A DNA stretch of 64,000 nucleotides, taken from the NCBI GenBank assembly GCA_037903355.1, contig JBAJFE010000041.1:493900-557899 (forward strand). Reading direction: 5' to 3'. The DNA comes from Trichuris trichiura (Eukaryota > Nematoda > Enoplea > Trichinellida > Trichuridae). Under the pieces are notes generated by a model, which had not been told where the DNA came from, made no database searches, and was given only the letters and a program-made list of their open reading frames with translations. Below, one piece after another: positions 1-15,993 of the stretch. Within the stretch, counting starts at the first letter, position 1. Each line of letters begins with the position of its first letter. The position numbers and the translations under genes are program-made.

Positions 1-107
1 AATGACCCGAAAGCTTCAGACATTTTAGTAATAAAAGTTTTTTCAACGGGACAGAAAAATCCTTACAAAAAGAAGCAACCAAATGAAATTATACGGTCCC
101 GTACGAA
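1..107 (+). mobile_element. 3' end of a family-1 Penelope-like element (relic)
   Basis: The first bases match the right-hand end of the family-1 PLEs at 8.04 kb, 51.7 kb and 56.1 kb. They hold the GACCCGAAAGCT tail of the hammerhead-like motif, a CAACGGGACA block and a TACGGTCCCGTAC block near the end. The body of the element would lie to the left, outside the window. Closest relative in the window is the fold-back at 55.9 kb. Confidence 0.7.
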
Positions 108-619
108 GACACTATATCTTCAAAAAAATATATGTTTGTATCTTTATTTAGTCAAGCTTACTTGCAGCAGCGAAACAGAGTTAGCCTCTCTTCGTTGTTA
201 ACCCGATGTCGATAGGACAAAGACAAACACAGCAGGCAAAAAACCGTTTCACTAAGAGTAATAATCAACGAAAGAAATGCACCGACGCAAAATATAGCCA
301 TTGAATATCAGCATTTTCAAGCGATCAAAAGCAGGCACCGATCACGGCAGCAGGCAATGTTACACACACACAATGATTAACAACGTGTAAGCAAAAAAGG
401 AACAAAAAACAAGTGGTGGGCGGCGAAGGATGGACTTTGTGTGTTCAAAAAAGAGAGGACAAAGACAACTGTTCAACTCGCACACACACACGCACGTAAG
501 GTTGCACAGGATCGCGTCTCCAAGGCGGTGACGCGCGGGAATACAGTAAGAAAGAGAAGGATATGCAAGATAGAAGAGTTGAAATATGATGTGCGCGCCG
601 AGCTGTCGGCACCATACTT

Positions 620-5862
<5,243 letters not shown>

Positions 5863-5949
5863 GTCAGGTACGCTCGAAAACGTGGTGTCTTGGTAAGGGA
5901 CCATATATTTTCATAATGAAAAAACTTTATTACGGAACGGTTTTCGTTT

Positions 5950-7692
5950 ATGTATATAGAAAAGAGACTCCAGAGCTTTCGGGTCATTCGAGACCCGACC
6001 GAAAAGATGACAGCTATCTTGAACATAAACAATTATACGCTCCTACCAACCGACCCTACAGAGGTTTCCCGGAAAAATCTCCGATCTCTTCTCATTACAT
6101 ATGCCACAGAAACCAAAGAACCTGCTATCACCAAAATGACAACATATCCTAAGTATGCATCGAACTTCAGACCCCCCGAGCTCTATGGTCTCCCAAAAGT
6201 ACACATACCAGATATCCCGCTGAGACCGATAGTCTCCACAATTAACAGCATCACCACTGAACTCAGTAGATACTTAAGTAAAATCATCAAACCTCTAACA
6301 GGCAAGGAACCATCCTTTGTCAAAAACAGCAAAACGCTCGTCAACGAAATAAAAAACTATTGTTTGGACCCCGACGAGATTTTAGTCAGCTATGATGTAA
6401 AAGACTTGCATCCCAATATCAGGCACCCTAGAAACCTCACACAATCTCCTTCACACGGCCACAAATCTACCCAGCAGAACTAAATTAAATCCCTTTCACA
6501 TTGTCAAACTGGTTTCGTTTTGCATGCAAGAAGGCAATTACTTCACTTTTGATAACAAGTTCTATAAACAATCTAACGGAGTACCTATGGGAAGCCTCCT
6601 ATCCCCTGTATTAGCGCAAATTTTTATGGAAAACTTTGAAAGACAAATGTTCAGAACTATAGACAGACATATAGCTCCACGCCTTTTTAAAAGATACGTA
6701 GACGACATCTTTGTCATTATAAAAGCTGGAAAAGAAGAACAATTTTTACAACTCCTCAACAACGTCCGTCCTAACCAAATAGTCTTCACAATGGAAAAAG
6801 AAGATAACAAAACTTGGCCCTTTCTGGGCGCCTTAATTATTCGCTCAAGCGAAGGCTTTAAAACCAGAGGGTATAGAAAACCCACACACACAGATCAGTA
6901 CCTCTACTTTTCATCACACCACCCCAGATCAGTAATGCGTGGTATCCTCTCCGGAATGATAGACAGAGCATTCAATTTATGCAGTCCCGAATATCTCCAA
7001 CCAGAAATTAACTACATTAGAAAAATCTTCTACAAAAACGGTTATCCTAAATCCTTTATCAACCAAGTGCTCAGCCACAAGCTTTGCACACGTGAGTCTC
7101 CAGAGCAAAACACTCCGCACGACACTTGGCTGGTTATTCCTTATGTGGCAGGTTTAGGCGAAAAGATTGTCCAATTAGGAAAAAGATTAAGCTTCAGAGT
7201 CTTTTTCAAAAGTTCGCCCAACCTCAAGGCAATTCTTCGCAAAGACAAAACTAAAATCCCTGCAAACAAAAAGACAGGTTTAATATACGCGGTTGAATGT
7301 TCTTGCTCAGGGATTTATATTGGTGAAACGGGAAACACCCTAGAGCATAGATTTAACGAACACATAAAAAACTCACAAGTTACAATAGCGCGAAAACCAT
7401 ACTTAACAATGGCACCAATCTAACTACACAGCGAGGTAGACCAATCGTGGACCCAAAAATTGCAATGGAAAAAGCCAAACAAGCCTTTGCTGTAGTGGAG
7501 CATGCGACGCAATGTACCCAACAACTCCACCCAAAAGTTTTATGTTACGAAAACAATCTACGGTTAAGAAGAATTAAAAAAGCACTATATATTAGACATA
7601 ATACAACGTACAACCGCGATCAAGGAGTGGACATAAGTGGGATTTGGACAAATATTGTGACGCGGTATAATTGTTGCTCACTCAACGGATGA
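5950..7692 (+). pseudogene. PLE reverse transcriptase with GIY-YIG domain, frameshifted
   Basis: Three frames together make a degenerate PLE protein: 5950-6483, 6524-7423 and 7447-7692. The first has ELYGLPKVH and the LVSYDVKDL motif. The second has GVPMGSLLSPVLAQIF, the catalytic KRYVDDIF motif, and the start of a GIY-YIG-like endonuclease domain (GLIYAVECSCSGIYIGETGN). The third has the conserved tail HATQCT...RRIKKALYI. The shifts near 6410-6520 and 7390-7440 break the protein. The left frame begins inside the terminal repeat, so its first residues are not element-coded. Confidence 0.85.
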
Positions 7693-8022
7693 AATACAAA
7701 AGCCGGGAAAGAAGAGAAAACAAATAATTTGAACAAATAGAAATGGATAAAATTGAAATAGATATGAAACAAAGAAAGAAAAAGAAGAAAGAAAGAAAAA
7801 GAAAAAATGAATGCAATATGAAAAAACAGCGATTGAACAACAAAGAAGAATGTTCGAAACAACGAAGACACAATCTAGAAGCCATACGAAACAAGAAAAA
7901 GAATTGCGCTGACAGATTCAAATGCGAAAACCTACCAACGGAAAACTTTTAAAAATGCCCCCCTTTTAAATCCTCGGAAACGATAGATGGCATTCGCTGC
8001 CAAAAATCATATTTACAACTTT

Positions 8023-8068
8023 AGACCGCTGATGACGGGTCTCGAATGACCCGAAGGCTCCGGAGTCT
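8023..8068 (+). ncRNA. Hammerhead-ribozyme-like motif, family-1 PLE
   Basis: CTGATGA at 8029-8035 is followed by a hairpin (GGGT/ACCC), then GAA, GGCT and C, with predicted cleavage after 8060. CGG after the site pairs with CCG before CTGATGA as stem I, extended by AGA/TCT. Stem III is reduced to a four-base near-palindrome, as in the minimal hammerheads described for PLEs. One extra C follows CTGANGA, which is not canonical. Confidence 0.5.
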
Positions 8069-8392
8069 CTTTTCTATATACATAAACGGGAACCGTTCCG
8101 TAATAAAGTTTTTCCATTATGAACGTCAGGTACACTTTAACTAATTACGATCATTTCTAAACTAAATTTCAAACACTCGACAAAGCACGTTTATTAAAGC
8201 GTTTTAACGCGGAAAACGCAGCTTAATCGACGCCGGTTGGTCCTATTCCTTTGCTAAGCATCTTTAATGGTATTTTTTTGTTCTGTAACGAATTTTCTTC
8301 GAAGTACCTGCGCATACTTAATCTGGAGAAATTACAACAAGCCCTTAGGCGACTGTTGCTGTTGTACGAAGCGTCATTGCTCGGCGGCACGC

Positions 8393-9911
8393 ATGAGTAT
8401 CACCACCGAACTTCTGCGCAACTTGCGCTTGATCAAAATTGACAGTATCGTCAATGGGCATTTGCGTGATTTTGGTTTTTCTCGCGATGGTCTTTTGCTG
8501 GCGTGCAGTACTACGAACGATGTCTTGAGAGTTTACTATTGCAAAACCGGGAAGTAGGAAATAGCTTTTTTTAAAAGTTTTTTTAAAAATTTCGTTGGCT
8601 AACTTGAATGTCGCTTTGCCTTTTCTAGCTACCATTCCCTCTTCTCGAACAAAAGGTATGGCATAGGAAGAGTTGTTTTTGATTACGGCGGCACGTGTTG
8701 CCTACACTCTGCGACCATCGAAGGCCGTACGTACTCTAAATTCAGTTCGCATTTCGTAGGCTCTTTTGCAATATTGACAATCAGGTTCAAGAGCTTACTT
8801 ACGGTTTCTTTAAATTAATAGTACAATGCAATTTTGGCAATAACGATTCTATATCTATGAATTTTTCTACTTTTAGACGACTTGCGCTTGCTATCCATAA
8901 CTGGCAATGTGTACGCGGCCACTTTTCAAGGGCATACTGATGAGTAAGTATGTTCTGTAGGCAGTCAGAGCGTGCTATCGTATTGTAGGGTTACCGGCTT
9001 GGATAATTCTCCCATTGGAGATTTGGTGGTTTCTTCCGCGATGGACGACACTGTTCGTCTTTGGGATTTTCGAGTTAGCGGGCACGTCGTAAGTCGCCGT
9101 TGGAGCTGTACCCTTCTTGCAGTAGAAGGTTCCATTTTTAAGGGAAAAATCAGTGCTGTCCACCAACCAGCAGCATGTTTCAATCCATTTGGTAACGTAA
9201 TCGCCGTAGTCTTTAATATGCAGCAATTGTGCTTGTTCGACATTCGTGCGTATAGCAACGTAACTTTTCAACTTGCGCGCTGCTGATAAAAAAAAATAAC
9301 TTATTGTTTTAGAACACTTTGGCTAGTTATATTTTGCCGAGGCAGCCTAACGGCTGGGCTAGCGTTAAGTTCTCACCAAACGGGAAATTCGTACTTCTTT
9401 CTTCCTATGGAAGACTGCTATGCCAAGTAGTGCTGAGAACAGGCCAAGTTGTACATTCAATAACGGTAAACCCATTGATTCGTAATATAAATGGAAATGA
9501 GCTTTCAATTAGGAACGTACAAACCTGGAGATGGAAAAGTTAGAAGCATTTTACAGTCCCGACGGAAACTACTTAATTACCGGTTACTGCCCTTGTAAAT
9601 GAAAATTTTTTAATGGTAGCAGATTATCTGTTCAGGAACAAGCGATGGGCACATCTGCTTTTTCCATCAAAGCAACGCTGTCCTGGCTTCCCAAGTAGCG
9701 CACGAAACAACGTTCCCAGTTAAGCGCGTCCAATTTAATCCTAAATACCTTATGCTGGCCTCGTCCTGCGGTGGATTGGTAAATAGTTTCTTCTTCATTG
9801 AATTTTGGCAATTTCGTTTTTTTAAAAGCCGTTTTGAACCTGCTCATTTTTTTCCAGAATTTCTGGGTACCGAAGCAATTCGTAGAAGATTCTGACGACG
9901 AATATGGTTAA
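8393..9911 (+). CDS. wdr82: WD-repeat protein WDR82 (Swd2 homologue), nine exons
   Basis: WD40 propeller that recruits the SET1 H3K4 methyltransferase complex (and the PNUTS-PP1 complex) to RNA polymerase II. Exons: 8393-8553, 8629-8726, 8877-8943, 8989-9088, 9143-9259, 9313-9465, 9513-9582, 9636-9778 and 9858-9911, about 320 residues against 313 in human. With these introns (45 to 150 bp, all GT-AG) the translation aligns almost without gaps: GHTDEVTGLDNSPIGDL, then VRLWDFR, FNPFGNVIA, PNGKFVLLS, LEAFYSPDGNYLITG and a final FWVP followed by an acidic tail. The start MSITTELLRNLRLIKI is the first Met compatible with the family. Confidence 0.92.
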
Positions 9912-10420
9912 TTGCCAAGATGGCGTTATCACGGAAGGAAATGCCATATCTACTCGAATCCTCACCGGTGGTTATTGTTTCTTCACTTTAGGTTAGGTTA
10001 CTGTGCAAATACACATTAGGCATCTACTAAGCGAACAGTGAATTGCTTAACTACATTAGTCTACGCAAGCGAAGGAGTAAATGTTTATTTAGGCATAGTT
10101 TATTATTGCCGGCAAAACGCGCCTATTTTATGAAGACGTTTGTAGTAAGTTCTAACGCTGATATCAGTGAAGCACGAAAGCATCTTTAAATTTTTTTTAT
10201 TAGTGGAAGTTATGACGTAAACATAACAGCAAAACATTTGAAACATGATCACGTACCATGACTGCGCAGCAAGCCTTTGCGTTCGTTGGTAAACAATTCA
10301 AATTTAAAAGTTACAGCTAAATGACAGTCAAGTTTACAAATCAGGAGATTACGGTTTTCCTGCAAGAATAGCTCTGGCTGACGTATGCAGCCCGGGTCAG
10401 TAACAGTATTTGATTAGATG
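9912..10420. other. Short intergenic gap between WDR82 and a PLE
   Basis: This holds the probable 3' UTR of WDR82. Nothing further recognised. Confidence 0.5.
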
Positions 10421-10550
10421 ACCACGTCAGAATAGCAGATCATCAGATTCACGGGTTTGGCCTGTTGGATGTGTCTGTAAGTAAACTTCAAAATGCCCTA
10501 CCAACGGATGGATGAGCAAATTGTAAGAGAAAATACAGAACAATTTGTAT

Positions 10551-10592
10551 ACCGTACGTTTCGGAACTGCTCTTGTTCCGTCGTCAGCAGTG
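10551..10592 (-). ncRNA. Hammerhead-ribozyme-like motif, family-2 PLE
   Basis: Read on the minus strand, CACTG precedes CTGACGA, followed by a GGAAC/GTTCC hairpin, GAA, the palindrome ACGT, A and CGGT. CGGT pairs with ACTG as stem I (one G-U), ACGT is a minimal stem III, and the predicted cleavage is after GTA. It lies just 3' of the RT/GIY-YIG frame, the same relative place as in family 1, although the primary sequence differs. The same extra C follows CTGANGA. Confidence 0.5.
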
Positions 10593-10655
10593 TTGGGGAG
10601 AAGGTGTTTATTCGGTAAGGGGTTTATATAGCGCATGGGTACAATGGGTGTTTGA

Positions 10656-12407
10656 TTAGTTGGGTAGGGCGCAGCATTGGAATTTATTAATCGGCGCAGG
10701 CCATACTTCACTAACCTCCACGCCATTGTCGCGATTTATAGTGGAGTTGCTCTGGATGTACAGAGCCTCCTTAATACGCCTAAGATGTAATAAGTTTTCG
10801 TGGCATATGATCTTCGGGTGCGGGTCGAGTGTGCACCGAGATGCGTGCTCAACGATCACTGAGGCACTTATCGCGTTCTCCATGGCTTTTCGAGGGTCCG
10901 TTGTCGGTGGACGCCCTCGGCCGGTGGCCTGTATCCCATTGAGTCTTCGTTCGGCGTTCTTGTATGTCAACACATTCTTCATGTGTTGGCCGAATCTCTT
11001 AAGTAAAGTGTTGCCCGTTTCTCCTATGTAGGAGGCGTTGCAACCACACTTTATTTGGTAAATGACACCGGGTCTGCTGTCAAAAGGAACCTTGATCTTG
11101 TCATTTCTCACAATCGAACGAAAATTACATGAACTTTTAAATCTCACGTTGAAATTTAAGGAGCGCCCCAGTCTCCTGATTCGTTCACTTAAACCACTGT
11201 AGTAGGGAAGGAGCAGCACCGGGCGTTGTTGGTTATCAGGCGGGGACGGTGATGAAGGTTTATTTTGTTGGCACTGTTTAATAATGGAATTGATGAATTT
11301 ACTGGGGTATCCGTTACTGCATAGTGTGTTATAAATGTGTCTTAATTCTGTATTTAAATATTCGGGGTCACAAACCGTTAGGGCTCTGTCAACCATCCCT
11401 TTAACTATACCTCTTTTAACTGAAATAGGGTGATGAGAAGAAAAGTTCAGGTGCCCGTCCGAGTGGGTGGGTTTCCTATAAACTGTTGTTTTTAACTTAT
11501 TCCCTTGTTTAATGACTAAGACATCTAGAAAAGGGAGTTTACAATTATTTTCCTTCTCAATGGTTAGCGTTATCTGGTTGGGGAAGAGACTGTTCAGGTG
11601 TTCCAAGAGAGTTTCTTCACTGCCTGATTTTATGATGGCAAAGATGTCGTCTACATATCTTTTGAAAATGATAGGAGGGGCACAGTCTTGCAGAGTGCTG
11701 AAGGCTTTTTCTTCGAGATGTTCCATGAAGATCTCCGCAAGTATGGGGGAGAGTGGACTGCCCATAGGCGCACCGTCCTTTTGTGAGAAGAAACTATCCT
11801 GGAATCTGAAGTAGTTGCCCTCGCGCATGCAGAACGACACTAATTTAACTATGTGGGTGGGGTTTAATTTCGTCCTCTGCAAGATGGTGTCGTCCGCATC
11901 TAACAGAGTCTGAAGCAAGTTGATGGTATATTTTATGGGAACGCTTGTGAAAAGGTCTTTTACATCGTAACTGACCATGATGTCACCGGGCTGCATTTTT
12001 ATGTCTTTTAGTGTGGAACAAAATTCTTTACAATTTTTAACATTGGACTCACGTTTACCGGTTAGGGGTTGGATTATAGTTTTTAGATATGAACAAAGTC
12101 TTGAGGTGACACTATTAATGCTGGAGACAACTGGTCTTAGAGGGACCCCTGGTTTGTGGATTTTGGGAAGGCCGTAAAGTTCAGGGCACCTAGTGTTACT
12201 GATGTATGAGAGACTACGGTTTATTTTAGAAATAATTGGGTTGGCGAAGGAGTCTAACATATTTTGCAAAAGTTTTTGGGTCTTATCGGTCGGGTCTTGT
12301 TTTATGGGACGGTAAACGGGGTTGCTGAGGAGCTCATTTATCTTTTGTGTGTAGATGTTCCTATCCAGTATAACAACCGTATTACCTTTGTCAGCCTTCG
12401 TAATCAC
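10656..12407 (-). CDS. PLE reverse transcriptase / GIY-YIG endonuclease, open frame
   Basis: An uninterrupted 583-residue frame. It begins in RT motif 1 ([13 protein letters not shown]) because the upstream N-terminal region is deleted in this copy, so it is truncated at the 5' side. It continues through [47 protein letters not shown] and the catalytic [10 protein letters not shown]-terminal GIY-YIG domain follows, with [20 protein letters not shown] and the KRFGQHMKN helix, then conserved HASRC and RRIKEALYI blocks. This RT-then-GIY-YIG order is characteristic of PLEs that carry the endonuclease. Confidence 0.92.
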   Translation of the reverse strand: MITKADKGNTVVILDRNIYTQKINELLSNPVYRPIKQDPTDKTQKLLQNMLDSFANPIISKINRSLSYISNTRCPELYGLPKIHKPGVPLRPVVSSINSVTSRLCSYLKTIIQPLTGKRESNVKNCKEFCSTLKDIKMQPGDIMVSYDVKDLFTSVPIKYTINLLQTLLDADDTILQRTKLNPTHIVKLVSFCMREGNYFRFQDSFFSQKDGAPMGSPLSPILAEIFMEHLEEKAFSTLQDCAPPIIFKRYVDDIFAIIKSGSEETLLEHLNSLFPNQITLTIEKENNCKLPFLDVLVIKQGNKLKTTVYRKPTHSDGHLNFSSHHPISVKRGIVKGMVDRALTVCDPEYLNTELRHIYNTLCSNGYPSKFINSIIKQCQQNKPSSPSPPDNQQRPVLLLPYYSGLSERIRRLGRSLNFNVRFKSSCNFRSIVRNDKIKVPFDSRPGVIYQIKCGCNASYIGETGNTLLKRFGQHMKNVLTYKNAERRLNGIQATGRGRPPTTDPRKAMENAISASVIVEHASRCTLDPHPKIICHENLLHLRRIKEALYIQSNSTINRDNGVEVSEVWPAPINKFQCCALPN

Positions 12408-12446
12408 AATGTCCGTTCTAGATTTTAGACTTCCGTTCTAGATTTC

Positions 12447-12510
12447 CGGATGGATGAGCAAATTGTGAGAGAGAAAAAAATTTCTCTCTCACAATTTGCT
12501 CATCCATCCG
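12447..12510. repeat. Perfect 64-bp palindrome at the 5' end of a PLE copy
   Basis: CGGATGGATGAGCAAATTGT and its continuation are followed directly by the exact reverse complement ending ACAATTTGCTCATCCATCCG. Each arm is a piece of the family-2 terminal repeat. It sits where the N-terminal coding region should begin, and a short duplication (TTCCGTTCTAGATTT) marks the junction. Confidence 0.9.
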
Positions 12511-12637
12511 TTGGTAGGGCATTTTGAAGTTTACTTACAGATACATCCAACAGGCCAAACCCGTGAATCTGAAGATCTACTATGAAACTATTCAAGCCTG
12601 TTAAAAGACATCCTGTCTTTCGAAACCACGTCAGAAT

Positions 12638-15600
12638 TCAGAATTCTTTTTAGCCCAGACAAAAACAGAATGTAAAAGTTTCCTTAACGGTTCGATAGGT
12701 CAAGCTGCCTCCCGCCCCGCCTGCCAATGCATGTTTGTTGCACTAAAGAAATATGCCTTAATTAACAAAATAACGGGGTTACACTGCTGACCGATTAGCT
12801 AAAAACTGGCTGTACGAAGCTGCTACTAAAAGCAGACTACTGCAGGAAATAACAGTTCCTGCAGATCATTAAGTTGGGTACGATACGTTTTACGCCCTCC
12901 CGCTCGAAAAGGTAAGCTGTCTGAGGAGCGATTGACAAGGAGGCAAACAGAATAATCATTTCCGTTACGTATAAGCTAGTTTGTAATTTAATTTTTTAAA
13001 TTTGTCAACTTATTTGATAACGTTTCTTGAAATAGTTCTTGTAAAATGGGCATTTTTTCATTATTTAGCTCAGCCGTTATAAGTTGTTACGTTTTCAGCC
13101 GTTCGGAATCGTAGTATCGCTCGCAGACACTTCGAGCCTCGCAGAAAATGTTACTCCGCAAAGCCTCATCCGACGCGTTGACAATGGAGCGCAAAGTGGT
13201 TGCTCACCGCTGTATCATTGTTCTTGCCATGCGGAGTTTTTCCATTGCTCGCCTGAGCGCGGCTTAACATTTCGTAAAAGAAAGAAAAAGGTTTTTTGCC
13301 CAAAATTCAACCTCTATACTTTGCGTTGCAAATGGAAACGCGAAAGGGCAGTGAACCTTTCGTTAACACTTTTGGCCGTATGGCAGCTTTCAGGTATTTT
13401 GCGAATGCGTTGAAAAGCTGATTACACATTGTTGAAACCTGCCTTGTTTCGTACGTTTTACGCTGCGTGTAGCACAACGTTTACAAGTGAACCTTAGCTT
13501 TGTTTTAATTTGCTGCCTCTTAGACGCTGCGGAAATGCTTGTGCGAACGTAGCATAGGCGCGTTGAATCGTTGCTTGAAGAATGTGGCGTAAATGAACTG
13601 AAAGCTTAAGCAAACGTAGGTACAAATAAGGCTGCTACTGTTCATGTGCTTTTATTTTTCTCTGCATCAATGGTTTTGCAGCCCATAGCTCTTCATGCTT
13701 GCTTTGCCTGCTGAGTATACGAGCTCTTTTGACCGCTTTCTTCACGCTTGTTTCTCTTGGTATCTACTAGCGCTGCTATGGCATAGTTAAGTGATGAACA
13801 TTGACGGAATGACGTAATCATCTTAAGTTCCTTTGAAGTAGCCCGTAATCATCCCACAAAAGCTCGACGCACTACCTCGAAAACTCAACTGCTGCCGACT
13901 ACTACGTAGCGCGTCAACAGCACGCTTTCCAAGCAATCTGATCGGTATTTTCAAAATGGTATAAAGCAATGACGTTTCCGATCTCCAGATGGCGCTGCGT
14001 GCTGCGCTTTTCTTCCAGGCAAAAGTTTTTCGGATGAGGGAATAAAATTGTCTTCCAATCTTTATTCCCCGTAAGGATGCAACGCTTTTTTTCAGCCAGT
14101 CGTGAGAGAGAAGCGACGTGTTTGTAAAAGCAACATTTGCACATTTTTGTTGACCTTCGGTGCGTATGTAAATTTACGTAGTGTTTATTATGCTGAACAT
14201 AGTAATTGTCATTGGCATTGCTTATCGAGTTGAGATGATAAAACGAAATGGTTGGCATTGTCTGTGCTATATATTGTAGTTATGGCTTGTTGGCATGATT
14301 AGCCGGATGGCTGCAATGCGATGACGGCAAACAGCTTGAACATCCAGTTTATTAGAGAAAACTGGTAGAGATGTGTGGCCAGCCGAATGCATGCGTGCCA
14401 TTTCTTCGCTAGCGAGAAGAGCAGAAGACGTTCAACCTTGAACGCGGCAAATTCCTTCTAGTTGTATTCGCCAGCCGACTTCGTTGTATACCAGACAGCA
14501 TTCCGTCGTCTCTTACTCACCTTTCGCTTGTTCATCCGCTCATAATAAGTGACTGCATGCCGACGATCAAAAGGTGGGGCATTTCATTTGCTTCCGCCGG
14601 TTTTTGCTCCTATTCCCAACGGCGGTTGCCCAAAGGTGGGAACTATCGATAGCGCGTTTTGCCTTAGGTGCTTTTTTAAAAGCTTACCTTTCTTCTGGGT
14701 CCTTTAGATCATCATACTAAAAAATACATACGAAATGTTGTTGTAATGAACGACATTTGAGCTGAGGCTGAAATGGCCGAAGCGTGACCCCGCGCAGAGT
14801 GTTGTAAAGTCTTTACATCGAAACCAGTTCCTTCCAACGGCGCGGCGATTAGTAGTGCGATAATATTCAAAAAGGGAATTGCCATTTACGGGTTTGCCCG
14901 TGCCGCATTTTAGTTAGGCAAATGAAGTTGTCATGCGAACGGGTTCATCGGAGTGTCAATGAATGGTCTGCCATTGATTTAAACTTTTTGCACCTTAATT
15001 GTCTCTATACGTCAGAAAAGGTGAAAGCAAGGTCGTTTTCCGATTTGTTTCGCTGCTCCAGTTCCCTTAAGGAAGGATCGTCATTTCGAATTGTCACAGC
15101 TTGTTTTCTGCGACAATGACTACTCGTCAGGTAACCTTTGAGTCGATTGTGCCCTTTTCGATTGCATTAGTCTCAACCTTTCAAGTATACAGTGGCGGGA
15201 TGCCATTAAGGCGCAGTTTATTGGCTATGCTTTGTGCGTCTGTATTCTTTGTATAAAGATGGAGAGAGAGAGAGAGAGAGAGAGTTAAAGTTGCTGTTCC
15301 ATCTTTTTTGCAAGCCGTTAAAAGCAGTCATACTAATTTCCGCTTTTTATAACGGAACGTATTAATAGTGAATATAAAGCCTTTTTAGGTAAAGCATAAA
15401 AGCAAAAGAGTGCGTGCTCATTGCTTGTTGTTACGAAAGTTTATTCGTATCCAGAAGCAGATTTTATTTGTTTTGTCCCCGTAAGAATATGCTAAGCTTT
15501 GCAGAAGTTCTTAGGAATTTGTTGTGGTCAGATGTTTGCACTTCCATAGCTGGAAATAAGTTACAGAGACGGAGATTCTCGACAAGTTTTAGAGTGAAAG

Positions 15601-15993
15601 TTTTAAGCGTACTCGCACTTTAAACTTTTGAAATTAAGGCCCTCCTCCGCGTAGTCGCAGCTGAAAAAACGTATATGAATTGACCGCTGAATGCTACTGC
15701 TTATTTTCAGTTACAGGTTTGCTATGTCGCTTCGTATTGGCTTGTTTAAGGTAAAGCTTTTTCGGTTTATTGCGAACAAGCTCAGCTTGCTGGGAAGATT
15801 AGCTAACTTATCCTGATGGGTATTTTGAATTTTTCTGCCCACTAACAGATTGTATGATTTGCATATTAAGAGATACGCAGCCAATCTGCCCTGCATAGCG
15901 GATTATTTTTTACGTGCTTTTTTAATGCAGCTTAAAAGCCTTTGCTGAAGAAGGCGTCGTTGTTTTGCTGCAGCGGAAGTTCAAGTGTTAAAA
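12638..15993. other. Intergenic, no gene recognised
   Basis: Small frames only (for example 13084-13413 and 13914-14258 on the other strand), none with a recognisable domain. A (GA)n tract lies at 15262-15284. Confidence 0.5.
15262..15284. repeat. (GA)n microsatellite
   Basis: About eleven uninterrupted GA units in intergenic DNA. Confidence 0.95.

Larger units (their letters stand above)
5872..8124 (+). mobile_element. Family-1 Penelope-like element, internally deleted copy
   Basis: Bounded by a 9-bp target duplication GTCAGGTAC (5863-5871 and 8125-8133). The ends form terminal inverted repeats of about 120 bp: the left end (5872-5998) is the reverse complement of the right end (about 8030-8124), the right being shorter. 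The left repeat runs straight into coding sequence equivalent to about 49.67 kb of the second copy, so the N-terminal part of the polyprotein and half of the left hammerhead-like motif are deleted. The A-rich 3' tail (7700-7970) holds a chance lysine-rich frame. Confidence 0.85.
10434..12624 (-). mobile_element. Family-2 Penelope-like element, 5'-deleted copy
   Basis: Flanked by a 13-bp target duplication ACCACGTCAGAAT (10421-10433 and 12625-12637). Terminal inverted repeats share GGCCTGTTGGATG and GCTCATCCATCCGTTGG. The right repeat is longer, ending AAAGACATCCTGTCTTTCGAA; the left lacks about the outer 45 bp. Compared with the copy at 57.8-60.7 kb, the N-terminal coding region (about 730 bp) is missing and replaced by a short perfect palindrome. 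The two copies are nearly identical in the shared part, so both are young. Confidence 0.9.

Noticed and set aside
7743..7952. Lysine/arginine-rich small frame after the family-1 PLE
   Set aside because: It is the A/G-rich 3' tail of the element; the second copy has the same region with stops.
8944..8964. An apparent 21-bp intron (and a 23-bp one at 9517-9539) in WDR82
   Set aside because: Longer introns with ordinary acceptors (8944-8988 and 9466-9512) give a gap-free alignment to the WDR82 family, so ultrashort introns are not needed.
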